Shown here: positions 12,132-22,923 of the stretch, piece by piece
How positions within the stretch are numbered: position 1 is the stretch's first letter
How the letters are laid out: each line of letters starts with the position of its first letter
NCBI GenBank assembly: GCA_023853785.1
Contig: JAJIRX010000157.1
Location: forward strand, 1 to 64,000
Reading direction: 5' to 3'
DNA length: 64,000 nt
Source: Psilocybe azurescens
Taxonomy: Eukaryota; Basidiomycota; Agaricomycetes; Agaricales; Agrocybaceae
Notes under the pieces: generated by a model
Database searches by the model: none
Told to the model about the DNA's origin: nothing
Seen by the model: only the letters and a program-made list of their open reading frames with translations
Translations under genes and position numbers: made by a program

Positions 12132-13226
12132 TTATGGAGGCGCCCAGCAAACCAATCGAACCGTTTGCCTAGGAGCAGATACTCCTTGCGCGAGATAATC
12201 CCCCCGAAGTCGTCCAGTCTCACTGAACATGCGTATCAAAGAACTCTCAATGACCGCAATTTTCCAAATAATTGACAAAGGGTGGATACTGGTATTCATG
12301 GACACAGTTCGTTCGGGGTGCTTGTACATGTGTCGGTAGAAGTCGTGCAAGATATTCGCAAGAACAATAGAAATGAAAGCTTTCAAGAAAGCAGTGATCA
12401 AGGTTGGCCGAAGCAATATTAGGGAGAAAAAGAATCCGAAAATGCAAAAGAGCGCCAATTCGGGCGCTATTGGGAGAATAATCAGTGTAGACGTGTTCAG
12501 GAAGGTGCTGGATTAAACCGCCATCACCGACCGACCAGTTATAGAAGCGCCAGTACGACCTTGTCCCATTGTTCCACCAAGGGTGAGTGACCTGTACATC
12601 TGGAGCGGCGATAAACCCTTTCCTGTTATTGTGAAGAGATGATTCGCGTTTCATGCGGCAGAAATGGATGTCTTCACCTCCTCCAGTTTTTGGATATTTC
12701 AAGTCAAACTTGATATCGTCATTAGTGCGTCGCGTAATAAGATTGGCGGTCACGCCCCAAGGAACATCGTTGGCTAGATTTTTATCTGCCGCTATACCCC
12801 AGAAGTAAGTCACGCCCTGCAAGATGCACGGCAGCAGTGAAAATGCTATCCGCCACCGGAAACACAGACTTTCCCACGAAGCCTGCTGCTTGTGGCTCTG
12901 ACCGAATCGCCTTCTCAGCCTGCTCAAGGAGATCTGGGTTGGGAACAACGTCATCGTCCAGAAAATGGATCCAGTCTGCAGCTGACTCTTCCATGCCCCT
13001 ATTACGTGAAGCCGATGCCCCTAGATTGGTCTTGTTAACGCGAATCGCGTACATCAACGCGTTTCGAATATTTGTTTTGAAGTTCGATTATGTGAGGAGA
13101 GGAGGGGTCATCAATGATAATGATAAACATTACTGTGCATGTTGCAGATGGTTTCAAGGTATGGATGACGTCGAGAATCGGAACGTCGACTCTGTAACAG
13201 GGAATGACTACGTCAAGGGTAAGCAT
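12132..13226 (-). CDS. GT2-family glycosyltransferase module (third module of a three-module sugar locus)
   Basis: The module opens with LTLDVVIPCYRVD, a GT2 nucleotide-binding strand. It continues with NLGASASRNRGMEESAAD and the acidic DxD-type site HFLDDDVVPNPDLLEQA, then GVTYFWGIA, DVPWGVTANLI and KTGGGEDIHFCR (the ED motif of GT2 catalytic domains). It ends with a hydrophobic C-terminal part (FGFFFSLILLRPTL). The expected product transfers a sugar from a nucleotide sugar, probably at a membrane; donor and acceptor are unknown. The frame breaks near 12462 (C-run, one short), 12816 (G-run, one long) and 13060. Catalytic motifs are all present and the breaks are single-base indels only, so assembly error is plausible. 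No stop separates it cleanly from the preceding module at 13227-13997, so one polypeptide is likely. Confidence 0.65.
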
Positions 13227-13997
13227 TTTTTCGATTGCGCATCCTTCATGGCGAAGCCAGTTGTCTGCAGTGGAAAAGGCCTGATCAAGGGTTTTGAATG
13301 TCCATTTCTGAGCCTGTTTTTGTTGTATCTGGCTTCGCTTTCTCCTCCGACACCATTGGAAATCCGAGAAGAAAACATTCTGGAACAGTTCCATCGTCGG
13401 TATAGCTGGAACAAGTACGGATCCCCGTCTTGGTTGACGAAGATTTCTGGCATTACTTGATTAAAGATCTCCATATGCGTTCTATGGATGACGGGAAAGG
13501 TGGGCATCCCGGAAACGATGTATCGGTAAAGGCGATGCACCCAAATCCCTCGGGGACTCCGATTTCTTCGGCCAACGCGGGCGAACTCCCTGTGGACTTC
13601 CCTCATCCACCCTTCATCTTGAAGAATGACATCGTCACCCATAAGGACCATGTAGTCACATCGGTCTTCCAGAGCCTTCGCTGCACAGTCTCGCCAAAGC
13701 CAGCAGACATACCCACGAGGATGATCACAATAGATAGTCACGATGTCGAATATGCTTTCTTCGCGTAAAACATTCTGAGCCTTACCATCAGATATACCCT
13801 CTGGAAGTAAAAACTTCGTCATCTTTGTCAATGGCCAGATATGCGACAAAACGAAAGGTGACACCAGACCGTTCACGAGTGTCTCGCCATGTCGTCCTCA
13901 AGAGGGATTGAGAAAATCGGCGCAGATTGTTCAAGCAGTCGGCAGAGCTGCTCGTTCCTCGAGATGTGATAGGAATGATGATGGCGAATTTAACCAT
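13227..13997 (-). CDS. GT-A-like glycosyltransferase module (second module of the sugar locus)
   Basis: Starting at MVKFAIIIPITSRG, this stretch shows a Rossmann-like opening strand, then CDYMVLMGDDVILQD, an acidic site of GT-A type, GMPTFPVIHRTHMEIFN, and DGDPYLFQLYRRW near its end. It lies exactly between the epimerase module and the GT2 module, in the same direction. Frame breaks occur at 13809-13813 (T-run in the transcript, one short) and as a compensating pair near 13510-13590. With these healed, the three modules read as one chain. I do not recognise a named CAZy family; the nucleotide-sugar-using role is inferred from the GDD site and the neighbours. Confidence 0.5.
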
Positions 13998-15719
13998 GCT
14001 GGGTCGGAGATGAGCCACTTTACTGATTAAAAGGTCTTGGGCTACATCCGGATTATCACCCAAGTCGGCGACCTGTCCTTCTATCCATGAGCATGTCTTT
14101 CCCATGCCTTCCAACAATGATATACGAGGTTTCCATCCTAATACCTTCTCCACCATTTTATTGTTAGAGTTCCTTGACATGACCCCCACAGGCCTGTGGT
14201 GGTTATATGAAAAGAGGACAGGATTAGGATCCAGTCCAGCGCATTCGATAGCGATCTTAGCAAGGTCTTGTATCGTAACGGGAGTCTCCGAGCCGATGTT
14301 CAGTGGTTCGCCGTAGGAAGAAGCCAGCAGAGCTACGATCCCATCGACAGCATCGCTGACATACAAGAAACTTCGACGTTGAAGCCCGTCTCCCCATATC
14401 TCAAACTTGGCATCTGTGGGCACGTTCTGAAGCTTCATTGCCAATGCTTTTCGGAGCATGGCTGCGGGCGCTTTCTCCCTTCCGTCGTTCCAGGCCCCGC
14501 CCTGGCCCGTAAACGTTATGAAACCTGGCGATGCGAAAGTCCATCTTGGACGCAAATTGCTGGATGAGAATTTCGGAGTTGAACTTCTCAAGGCCATATA
14601 GTCCTTGAGGTTTCGGAGGAGGATGAGCCCATACGTCGGATTCACGGAGTGACACGTCGCCGGTTTGGTCGCATTGCAGAGACTTCGGGATATACGCACG
14701 CAGACGATGCGTACATGAAGCATTTGACGCCGGGCGTCTAAAGATGCCTGAAGGATGTTGGTCGTCATTTTGTGGTTCTCCTCGTAGATGAAGAAGTCAT
14801 TATCGTCATGAATAGTACCCATTCCACCCATGTTCGCAGAAAAATGAATAACGGTATCGATGTCTTTGACGGCGAGTTGGCAAAGAGCCATATCACAAAG
14901 GTCTCCCTTGATGAACTCATGACAGACTGGACCCGTAATTGCTGGTGTTGGAGCAATGTCGACAACGCGAACTCTATTCGTGTTTGCTTTGAACATACGA
15001 AGAGCCAGGTTTGATCCCTGGGGGAAAAGTAAGCAGGCCACATATGGTCAACGAATGAGAGGTCTTACCAGAAATCCATGGCCTCCTGTGATGAGGTAGC
15101 GCTTTGGCGCAACCTGTAATTCCTGTTGGATCTCCATAGGGATGGTAATGGTGAGCAGTTCGAGGGCACCCCTCTTTGTACTCTGGAAAGCACGAAGTAT
15201 AAATCCTCTAATAGAGCAAAGGGTCAAGTGAGGAGAACGACCAGACGAGCTGCAGTGAAGGAATTTTAAGCGCTACAGGCTCACATGGAGTGCTCCCTTT
15301 TGCTTCTAATCCTCTAGAAAGACGTTTCCAATAACTTTGATAACCAGAAATGTTCATGCAAAGAACATGTATAGCCAGTGTGATGAAAAGCGTGTCGTTG
15401 GACTTACGTTGTACCCCAATGAAGAATATTCTAAAGCCGCATACCTGGGTCGAGAACCACTCTTTTAGTGAGCGCCTAAGCCTGTTTTTCGAGACTGAGG
15501 CAATTCGATTTACCATCTTAGATTTATCCCGTCAGTGTAGGCGGTTTCTTTCCAATGGAAGCCACATTTGGAACCCATGAGCACGGCCATAAGCCGATAA
15601 AGAACATCGACAAGGGTGTCATCGGCCCACGCCAAAGCTAGAGCTGGATGATTAGAGCAATATCTTTCATGGGTTTGGATGAATGCTGTCAGTGTGAAGC
15701 CTGTCGTGTGAACACTCAT
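13998..15719 (-). CDS. GDP-mannose 3,5-epimerase-like sugar-nucleotide epimerase module with a short N-terminal extension
   Basis: An extended-SDR fold starts with YLITGGHGFLGSNLALR (TGxxGxxG cofactor site, split by an intron near 15025-15065). All residues known to matter in GDP-mannose 3,5-epimerase can be seen: Cys in YASSACVYPES, the Tyr-Lys pair in YGLEKFNSE, Lys in GREKAPAAML, and Arg in SRNSNN. The family converts GDP-mannose to GDP-L-galactose or GDP-L-gulose in the cytosol. Upstream exons (15510-15719 and 15450-15530) encode an extra N-terminal piece beginning MSVHTTGF, with one G missing near 15528. Other frame breaks are near 14510, 14688 and 14722. The module is followed without a clear stop by two glycosyltransferase modules, so it may supply their donor. 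Membership of the epimerase family is strong; the exact substrate is inference. Confidence 0.65.
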
Positions 15720-16203
15720 TCACAAGGAGCCAAAAGCGACATATGAAGTGGCTAAATTATATCGGAAGAATGTCATTAGCCCAGGTGTCTGGAAAGACCA
15801 GACGCCGCAACATAGCATTAGGATAATGACTATTTATAAGTCACATAATCAGAGCTTTACTGCATTGCGGAGGTGAATTTGAGCGTTGCCTTGCCTGGAT
15901 TGAGGCTTTCGCCTACTGATGGATAACGAATAAGCGCCAATCCAATTAGTAGCTAAAGGTGCGATAGAAAGAAGAGGCCACTCCGATTAGATTTGTTTCT
16001 CGCTCCGTAGCGCCAATAAGAGGGATTTAGAAGAACGATAAGGCGACTTGAGAACACACTTACCTCTTCACCATGAGAGCCCATGGAATAAATGGGGATC
16101 TCAACTTCTAAAAATGACTAACAGGAGTTAGTAGGGTGCCACTTATAACAGGCTATCGAAGTGTACCGCAGCATAGAAAGCATCGTACACATCTTGTCCA
16201 CAG
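15720..16203. promoter_or_regulatory. Divergent promoter region between the epimerase-GT locus and the methyltransferase-GT8 gene
   Basis: About 480 bp separates the minus-strand sugar locus from the first recognisable exon of the plus-strand methyltransferase-GT8 gene. Part of it must hold the latter's 5' exon, because 16204 follows an acceptor-like TTGTCCACAG. I could not identify that exon; a short open frame from an ATG at 16075 is one candidate. The head-to-head layout suggests shared regulation, which is inference. Confidence 0.4.
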
Positions 16204-17760
16204 AGCACAGAACAAAATGTACCGATACACTCCCTCACGCAGGACTGGTTTTCTCATAATATCGCAAGCTGGACTGCCCTCTTCCCATTGATTCAATCCA
16301 AGCGCCCACGAGTTCTTGAGGTCGGCTCCTGGGAAGGACGATCTGCAGTTTTTCTTCTCAACAGCATCTGCAAGAACGGAGGAGAGATCGTATGCATTGG
16401 TCACTTCGACCTCCTTCAGACCGTAGCAGGCCAAGAACGATACTCCAAGATTAACCACAACCTGGCGCTGACAGGACAAAAGTACCGCATTCTCCCTCAA
16501 TTCAGGGTTCCGGGCGCTCATGGAGGTCCTTTCCGAGGAAACGGTGTCCCCATCCCCTGCATTTGACTGAATCTATGTCGATGGATCTCACGAGGCAGAC
16601 GATACCATGCTCGACGGGGGAACTTCGTGTGGCGACTTCGCCAGGAAAGGCGCCATCATCATCTTCGACGATTACCATTGGGACAAGGAACCCGAGGATA
16701 GCATGCATCATCCCAAGCGAGGGATCGGCAGCGTTTCTGACGCTTCATCAGGTAGAGTACGAAGCGCCTCACAGACGAGTCGGATTACCAAGTTGTCCTC
16801 CGAAAGCTCACGGACATGCGGATCGGTTTCTTACTAGGAACAAAGGTAGAAGTTGGAGTGATCAACGAAGCAATGGAATATGGAATCAATGTCGCGCTTA
16901 CCGTCGATTCTGCGTATGTGATGGGGCGCTGCTGTCACGATTCACAGTCTCATCGAGAACACCCCTGGACGCATTACAATCTACGTCGTCGATTGCGGAA
17001 TACTTCTGGAGGATAAATGCAAGTTGGAACAGATCCTCGTAGGACACGGAGATAGAGTAACCTTGCGATTCCTCGACTTACCGCACGATGGTCTTGCGAA
17101 AGAGATGGGGCCAGTCTGGGCCAAATTGGACATGTTCGATATTCTTCCTGTGGAGCGTGTCCTGTACCTTGACGCCCGACGTCCTTGTGCGCTAAGAGTA
17201 TATCAGCGTTGTGGGACACTGACCTGAATGGCAAGAATGTGGCTGCAGTTCCTGATGTTGGACACCCGATGGGTCACGATGGAATTGAACGGAGACCATA
17301 CTTTAACGCAGGGGTCATTCTTATTGATTTAGCGGGGGCACGCGTAAATATATGCGCATTGAAGCAGCTTGGAAAGTCAATGAAGAACGCCAAATACTGT
17401 GACCAGGATGCCCTCAACGCCCATTTCAGCGAACGACTGGGTGTCTCTGGACTTAAAATGGAATGCCCAAGGACTAGGAACGTCGCTCGACATTCGTCCG
17501 ACGATAGAAAGGGACTGTGTCTGGAGACGAAGAATGATCCGCATGTCGTACATTTCACTGGGCCGGTTCATCCAACCTTGGTCGAAATTCTCAACCCGTA
17601 CGTGCAACCACCGACAGCAAAGCCGTGGGGATACATTGGTTCGCCTGGCCATCCATATCAAGAAGAATGGTGGGTGTCTTTGAGGAAGACAGCTTGGAAA
17701 GAGGTAAAATGTTCGGATGAGTGGAATAATATCGTCGAGGATCAAAAAAGGCGGCCATAG
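16204..17760 (+). CDS. Fusion of a class I methyltransferase domain with a GT8 (glycogenin-like) glycosyltransferase
   Basis: The N-terminal part contains LEVGSWEGRSAVFLLNSIC, the SAM-binding motif I of Methyltransf_24-type enzymes, and the acidic strand AIIIFDDYHWD. The C-terminal part is a GT8 domain: ALTVDSAYVMGAAVTIHSLI, LPVERVLYLDADVLVL (DxD, manganese and nucleotide-sugar site), YFNAGVILIDL, DQDALN, and HFTGPVHP near the end. The stop is at 17758-17760. Single-base frame breaks lie near 16510-16560, 16740-16790, 16925 (one extra G relative to the second copy), 17180 (CCC for CC, also in the second copy) and 17480. The likely role is to transfer a sugar and a methyl group to the same glycan or glycoside; the acceptor is unknown. 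The 5' exon was not found. It is divergent from the epimerase-GT locus. Confidence 0.6.
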
Positions 17761-18331
17761 ATGTTGCGACCTGCAATTTCATCAGGGCGGTTGACAAGAT
17801 GTCTATATAGATTCAGGCTTCATTCTGTAATGTAACAAGGGAATCGAATCAACTTACTAGTATGCCTTCAATTGCCTGCGGAGGTCAAGACTCTCCATCC
17901 TCATATTTTGAGCTCATCGTACCAGCTTTAACGTTTTGTCGAGTTTGTTAAAAGCAAGGCTTCGATGACGACGGCGTCTGGTAGACAAAAAGCGCGCTTG
18001 GCAGTCGAATGCTGGCCTGCCTACCCTAAATTAATAGTCACGTTTATATCGGAATATTAAACTGAATTTCAAATTTGAATTGGTCAAACCCATAATGAAA
18101 TGTCTTGTCGCTGAAGTGTCGATGTGTAATATACGTCTCTCATATTTGACTGCCTGGAATATGTTCTTTTTATCTAATTTTAAAATTTATATCCACTTGA
18201 ATGTCGGACATAGGTCATGCATAGCAGTTTCTTTATTGGCTGATAGTCGAAGAAATTGGGCAATGAATAGAGTAGAAACGAAGTTCAAGTATCGCATAAA
18301 GTTATGTGTTCTACGTATTTCAACCAACGAA
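17761..18331. other. Gene-free interval between convergent GT8 and membrane-protein genes
   Basis: This AT-rich interval lies between two converging 3' ends, and its near-copy is at 22333-22923. No frame is conserved between the two copies, so it is probably untranslated and terminator sequence. Confidence 0.45.
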
Positions 18332-19575
18332 TCATTCACTCGCACCAAGTAATATTAGCATATAACAATTTACGCGAAATGCCATTGGCTGCGAGGGCCC
18401 TGTTTCTTCGGAAGGTTCAGATAAGTGCCGCAGACCAAGTCTGGTGTTTCGAAAGAGCCTGCATCCCATCAGGTTCATCAAGGCAAGGTTGAGATATACG
18501 AATGGCGCTTTGTACATTGGTGGTACCGCTGGAGAGTAGAATGTAACGGTGGAGATAATAGAAAAGGTGACTGTGGTTCTGCATTTGCCGCCCTCAAGGT
18601 TAGTATTGTAATCCAGAGCAACCTATAAGCCAGAATGTACTCACAGGAAGTATACCTGTCCATCTTTCAACAGTCCTCGTGAGAAAGCTGGAAGATAATG
18701 TCCAAGGATCATTACACTGACCCCATTTCGTAGGGTCATTTTGACATGTGCATTTTGCATCAGACGCCATGTCATTGCAACGAAGATCAATGTGTCGTTA
18801 ACCATAGGAATGGTGGTCATTGCAGTGACAAGGGCGATCAAGTCGAAATCACTATTGAAAATCCAATATGTAGAGGAAGATGAAGAAATTGCAAGTGGCT
18901 GGATTTTTCTACCCCCATTTTGTGTCTCGAATATGCATCCTGCGACCACTGATAGCCATGAAAGTGAGAAGAAGACAACCACATATCTGTTATTTCTGTA
19001 CACTCGCGCCGAACACGCATAAAGAATAAAAATGCCGTGGAGCAAATAGATACTGCTCCAATCCAGGTCACGACATACAGCAACAAGTAGCAATTGTTGA
19101 CAGGTTGCGCTGAATAATGAATGCATGAGAAGCACGTAATTCAATCTCAACCCGGCGACAACACTCACTATTGACTATTGTAAACAGAGTAAAAGTTACA
19201 AGTGTAGCGATCCTGTCGATGAAGGATTTGAAGTTAAGTTTGTAAGGTTTAATTGGATATATAGATAGTTGGTGGTTTACCTCGACAAGAAATACACAGC
19301 CGTAGCCAGTGTTATTGGAAAGTCATGTAGAATGTGGTAATCGGCATTAATGTTACTGAGTATATCCCAGATGATGGCCTACCAGATCAGTAATTCATGT
19401 TAGTTTAATTGTATTCCAATAGCGCACACAACTCGGAGTAGACACACCCCCAAAAGTCCTACCACAAAAGGGCCAGATTAGCTGATCCAGTTCCCAGTTG
19501 TGGAAATCCAGTTTCAGAAGGTGCAAGCATTGCAGCGCTGGAGTTCGAGCTTTCTAGCAGAGTGATGCTGCTCAT
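18332..19575 (-). CDS. Uncharacterised seven-span membrane protein, paralogue 2 (unit A)
   Basis: It belongs to the same family as the gene at 10.2 kb. The start is MSSITLLESSNSS (ATG 19573-19575), followed by LAPSETGFPQLGTGSANLALL, IIWDILSNINADYHILHDFP, IPMVNDTLIFVAMTWRLM, HYLPAFSRGLLKDGQVYFL, a 60-70 nt intron with a CTAAC branch-like site, and VYLNLALMNLMGCRLFRNT before a stop at 18332. Two frame breaks, at RVR/ARVY (near 19005) and ALL/VVG (near 19470), are shared with the copy at 22.9 kb, so they predate the duplication or reflect a systematic error. Location would be a cell membrane; ligand and role are unknown. Confidence 0.6.
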
Positions 19576-20112
19576 TGAGAATGAAATGGGGGTGAAACGA
19601 AATATCAGAACGGAGGGAGTTCCCACCGGGCTTGTTCAAGCACTTCTTGAATAGAAGGGATATTTGTATTTAACTGAGATCATCCATCCGAACTGATACT
19701 CGTGCAGCTGTAATTTGGACGGTCATCAAGGATATCTAATTTTAGACCAACAGGCCCAAGCTATACATAGGAAGCTTTCCCTATTGAGAGCGATCCATTA
19801 TAAAGGATAGCACAACAAACAGAGTTCCATTTGCAGCAAAGGCATCTCTATACTCTAAGCAAACTCCTTTGCTCGCATAGTTGAACGTGCTGATTCTGGA
19901 CTAGCAAGTGAGAAGCTGTGAGAAATGATCAGGTTTCATAACCACAGGTGACATTTCAGCTCAATCAGAATACTTAGTCATCTGCTGGGCTAAATATAAG
20001 AAGTATAACTATCATTGGCTACATATATATTGAACTGACAGCTCTTAATCATTTCTGGATGCGCCCCCCACTCACGTATACCAAGCTGAGAAACCCTATA
20101 ATAATTGGTACT

Positions 20113-20379
20113 CTATCTTACACTCCAGTAGAGTGAGTACAATACCAGACGATGGTCGCGTTGAACCAATTCGGCGATGCGCTGGTAGCGCCCTGGTCGC
20201 AGCTTTGTCGTGACTGCGGTATAAGTTGGCACCACGTGATTGCTGCATATCAGGGGGATGGACAGACGCGTCGACCACGACAGCGACGCGAGTCGCAACT
20301 TCTTCGGTAGCCAAGCCTGACGGATTTCTTGTGTCGTTTCTAAAACGACGGTCAAAACGCCGCCCAACCAATAATACAT
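20113..20379 (-). CDS. Unassigned small open frame (unit A)
   Basis: An 88-codon frame (ETTQEIRQAWLPKKLRLAS, then HVVPTYTAVTTKLRPGRY) is present between the membrane-protein and dehydrogenase genes. The same reading frame is kept in the second copy at 24700-24990 although the copies differ by indels, two of which are multiples of three. That hints at coding constraint, but no family or splice structure is evident. Confidence 0.22.
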   Translation of the reverse strand: MYYWLGGVLTVVLETTQEIRQAWLPKKLRLASLSWSTRLSIPLICSNHVVPTYTAVTTKLRPGRYQRIAELVQRDHRLVLYSLYWSVR

Positions 20380-20576
20380 TTGAGGCTCCTCGTAGGCTCT
20401 TCATAAGCTTATGATATGAACAAAGCACGTTCCATTCAATCTACCGCAATGTCTTTAAGCAAGCCAGAATATAGGTTGTGACTCTTCCTTTATTGGGCAT
20501 TAAATAGTTCGAACTATTTTGGTTACATGTGACATAGCTTTACGCCCCGGCTAGTATCATTATGTGGCTTTTGAGA

Positions 20577-21326
20577 TTAATTTCCGATATTGATATGGAC
20601 ACCTTTGACTTGCGTGTATCTATGCCATATTTAGTGAAGATGGTCTAAGGTAGTGTGAGCAGATGAAGAATGGACGCACGTTTCAAGAGCATATTGTCCT
20701 AATTCTCGGCCAATACCCGATTGTTTGTATCCCCCAAATGGCACGCATACTTCGGTATCTTGAGCGCAGTTTACCTACATCCAAATGTCAGACGAGGAGA
20801 GTCTCTTTGAATCAAAGCACTTGGCCATACCCATGCACTACCAGCCTCAAGAGCGTGAGCTACCCGAATAGCACGGCTCACATTCTGGCTGAAAACATGA
20901 CACGCAAGTCCGTAGACGGTGTCGTTCGCAATTTCAATGGCCTCTTCCTCGGTTTTGAACTTGACGATGACAGCGACAGGTCCAAATATCTCCTCGCGGA
21001 CAATCTTCATTTCCGGGTAGTATCCGTGAAGAGCGTCGGCTTAATAAAATAGCCTTGATCTCCATGTCGCTCGCCTCCGATGATGACGTTGGCACCTTCT
21101 TGTTTGCCGGATTCGATGTAACTCATAACACGCTTCAAAAGAATTCAGCACTTGGAACCAGTACTTTATAGTCTCCGCTCACGTCAAATTGGACCTTGGA
21201 AACTTGTGGACCATGTAAAGTCCCTGGAGTAAAAGGATCACCGGTGCCGTCTGACAACTTCTGCGTCACTGCAGTGAAGTTTGTCAGAAACTTGTCGTAG
21301 ATCCCTTCCTGTACCAGAATTCGAGC
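20577..21326 (-). pseudogene. Aldehyde dehydrogenase, truncated duplicate (C-terminal exons only)
   Basis: This copy holds the last exons of the dehydrogenase gene at 25.1-27.5 kb. They include [54 protein letters not shown] (exon boundary inside AW/V) and the final short exon before a TAA at 20577-20579. It breaks off at 21326 within the sequence encoding [11 protein letters not shown], where the duplicated GT8 sequence begins, so the Rossmann domain and the catalytic Cys exon are absent. At 21012-21017 one C of the coding strand is missing compared with the complete copy. At 21231-21234 it keeps the full A-run that the other copy lacks. It is non-functional by truncation and marks the duplication breakpoint. 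Confidence 0.85.
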
Positions 21327-22332
21327 GCCACAGACGAAGTCGCATTACCAAGTTGTCCTCCGGAAGCTCACGGACATGCGGATCGGTTTCTTGCTAGGAA
21401 CAAAAATAGAGGATAGAATGATCAACGAAGCAATGGAATATGGAATCAATGTCGCGCTTACCGTCGATTCTGCGTATGTGATGGGCGCTGCTGTCACGAT
21501 TCACAGTCTCATCGAGAACATCCCTGGACGCATTACAATCTACGTCGTCGATTGCGGGCTACTTCTGGAGGATAAGTGCAAGTTAGAACAGACCCTCGTA
21601 GGACACAGAGATAGAGTAACCTTGCGATTCCTCGACTTACCGCACGATGGTCTTGCGAAGAGATGGGGCCAGTCTGGGCCAAACTGGACATGTTCGATAT
21701 TCTTCCTGTGGAGCGTGTCCTGTACCTTGACGCCCGACGTCCTTGTGCTAGCAGAGTATATCAGCGTTGTGGGACACCGACCTGAATGGCAGGAATGTGG
21801 CTGCAGTTCCTGATGTTGGACACCCGATGGGTCACGATGGAATTGAACGGAGACCATACTTTAACGCAGGGGTCATTCTTATTGATTTAGCGGGGGCACG
21901 CTGTAAATATATGCGCATTGAAGCAGCTTGGAAAGTCAATGAAGAACGCCAAATACTGTGACCAGGATGCCCTCAACGCCCCATTTCAGCGAACGACTGG
22001 GTGTCTCTGGACTTAAAATGGAATGCCCAAGGACTAGGAACGTGACGCTCGACATTCGTCCGACGATAGAAAGGGACTGTGTCTGGAGACGAAGAATGAT
22101 CCGCATGTCGTACATTTCACTGGGCCGGTTCATCCAACCTTGGTCGAAATTCTCAACCCGTACGTGCAACCACCGACAGCAAAGCCGTGGGGATACATTG
22201 GTTCGCCCTGGCCATCCATATCAAGAAGAATGGTGGGTGTCTTTGAGGAAGACAGCTTGGAAAGAGGTAAAATGTTCGGATGAGTGGAATAATATCGTCG
22301 AGGATCAAAAAAGGCGGCTACAGATGTTGTGA
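21327..22332 (+). pseudogene. GT8 glycosyltransferase, duplicate lacking the methyltransferase domain
   Basis: The sequence starts inside the region that joins the methyltransferase and GT8 domains of the gene at 16.2-17.76 kb, so the SAM-binding half and the promoter are missing. The GT8 part is present: ALTVDSAYVMGAAVTIHSL reads correctly here, without the extra G of the first copy; then the DxD block with the same CCC insertion, YFNAGVILIDL, and HFTGPVHP in another frame. Extra breaks relative to copy A occur near 21658, 21902, 21980 and 22205. An ATG at 21376 could start a short frame of 145 residues. A 5'-truncated duplicate is the safest call. Confidence 0.75.
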
Positions 22333-22923
22333 CCTGCAATTTCATCAGGGCGGTTGACAAGATGTCTATATATTCAGCCTTCATTAATCATTCTGTAATG
22401 TAACAAGGGAAACGAATCAACTTACGAGTATGCATTCGATTGGCTGCTGAGGTTATATAAGACTCTTCATCCTCATAGTTTGAGTTCATCGTACCATCTT
22501 TGACGTTTTGTCGAAGTTTTTTTAGAAGATTTTTCAGCAAGGCTTCGATGACGTCGACGTCTGGTGGACAAGAAAAGCGCTTAGCAATTGAATATTGAAT
22601 ACTGGCCTGCCTACCCTTAATTAATAGTCACGTTTATATCGGAATATCAAACTGAATTTTAAATTTGAACGTCAAACCCATAATAAAATGTCTGGTCAGC
22701 TGAAGTGTCGGTGTGTAATATACGTCTCTCATATTTGACTGCCTAGGATATGTTCTCTTTATCTAATTTTAAAATTTATGTCCACTTGAGTGCCTGACAT
22801 AGGTCATACATAGCAGTTTCTTTATTGACTGATAGTCGAAGAAGTTGGTTAGTCAATGAGCAGAGTAGAAACGAAGTTCAAGTATGAATAAAGTTATGTG
22901 TTCTACGTATTTCCACCAACGAG

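Larger units (their letters stand above)
16768..21326. repeat. Tandem segmental duplication, unit A (about 4.56 kb)
   Basis: This unit carries the GT8 end of the methyltransferase-GT8 gene, a seven-span membrane gene, an unassigned frame and the 3' part of an aldehyde dehydrogenase gene. The same order, orientation and nearly the same sequence recur from 21327. For example, AGTTGTCCTC sits at 16791 and again at 21351, an offset of 4560 bp. Differences are scattered substitutions and small indels. Confidence 0.92.

Noticed and set aside
12837..13768. Long plus-strand frames opposite the GT2 and middle modules
   Set aside because: They are antisense shadows. The minus strand carries the conserved GT motifs.
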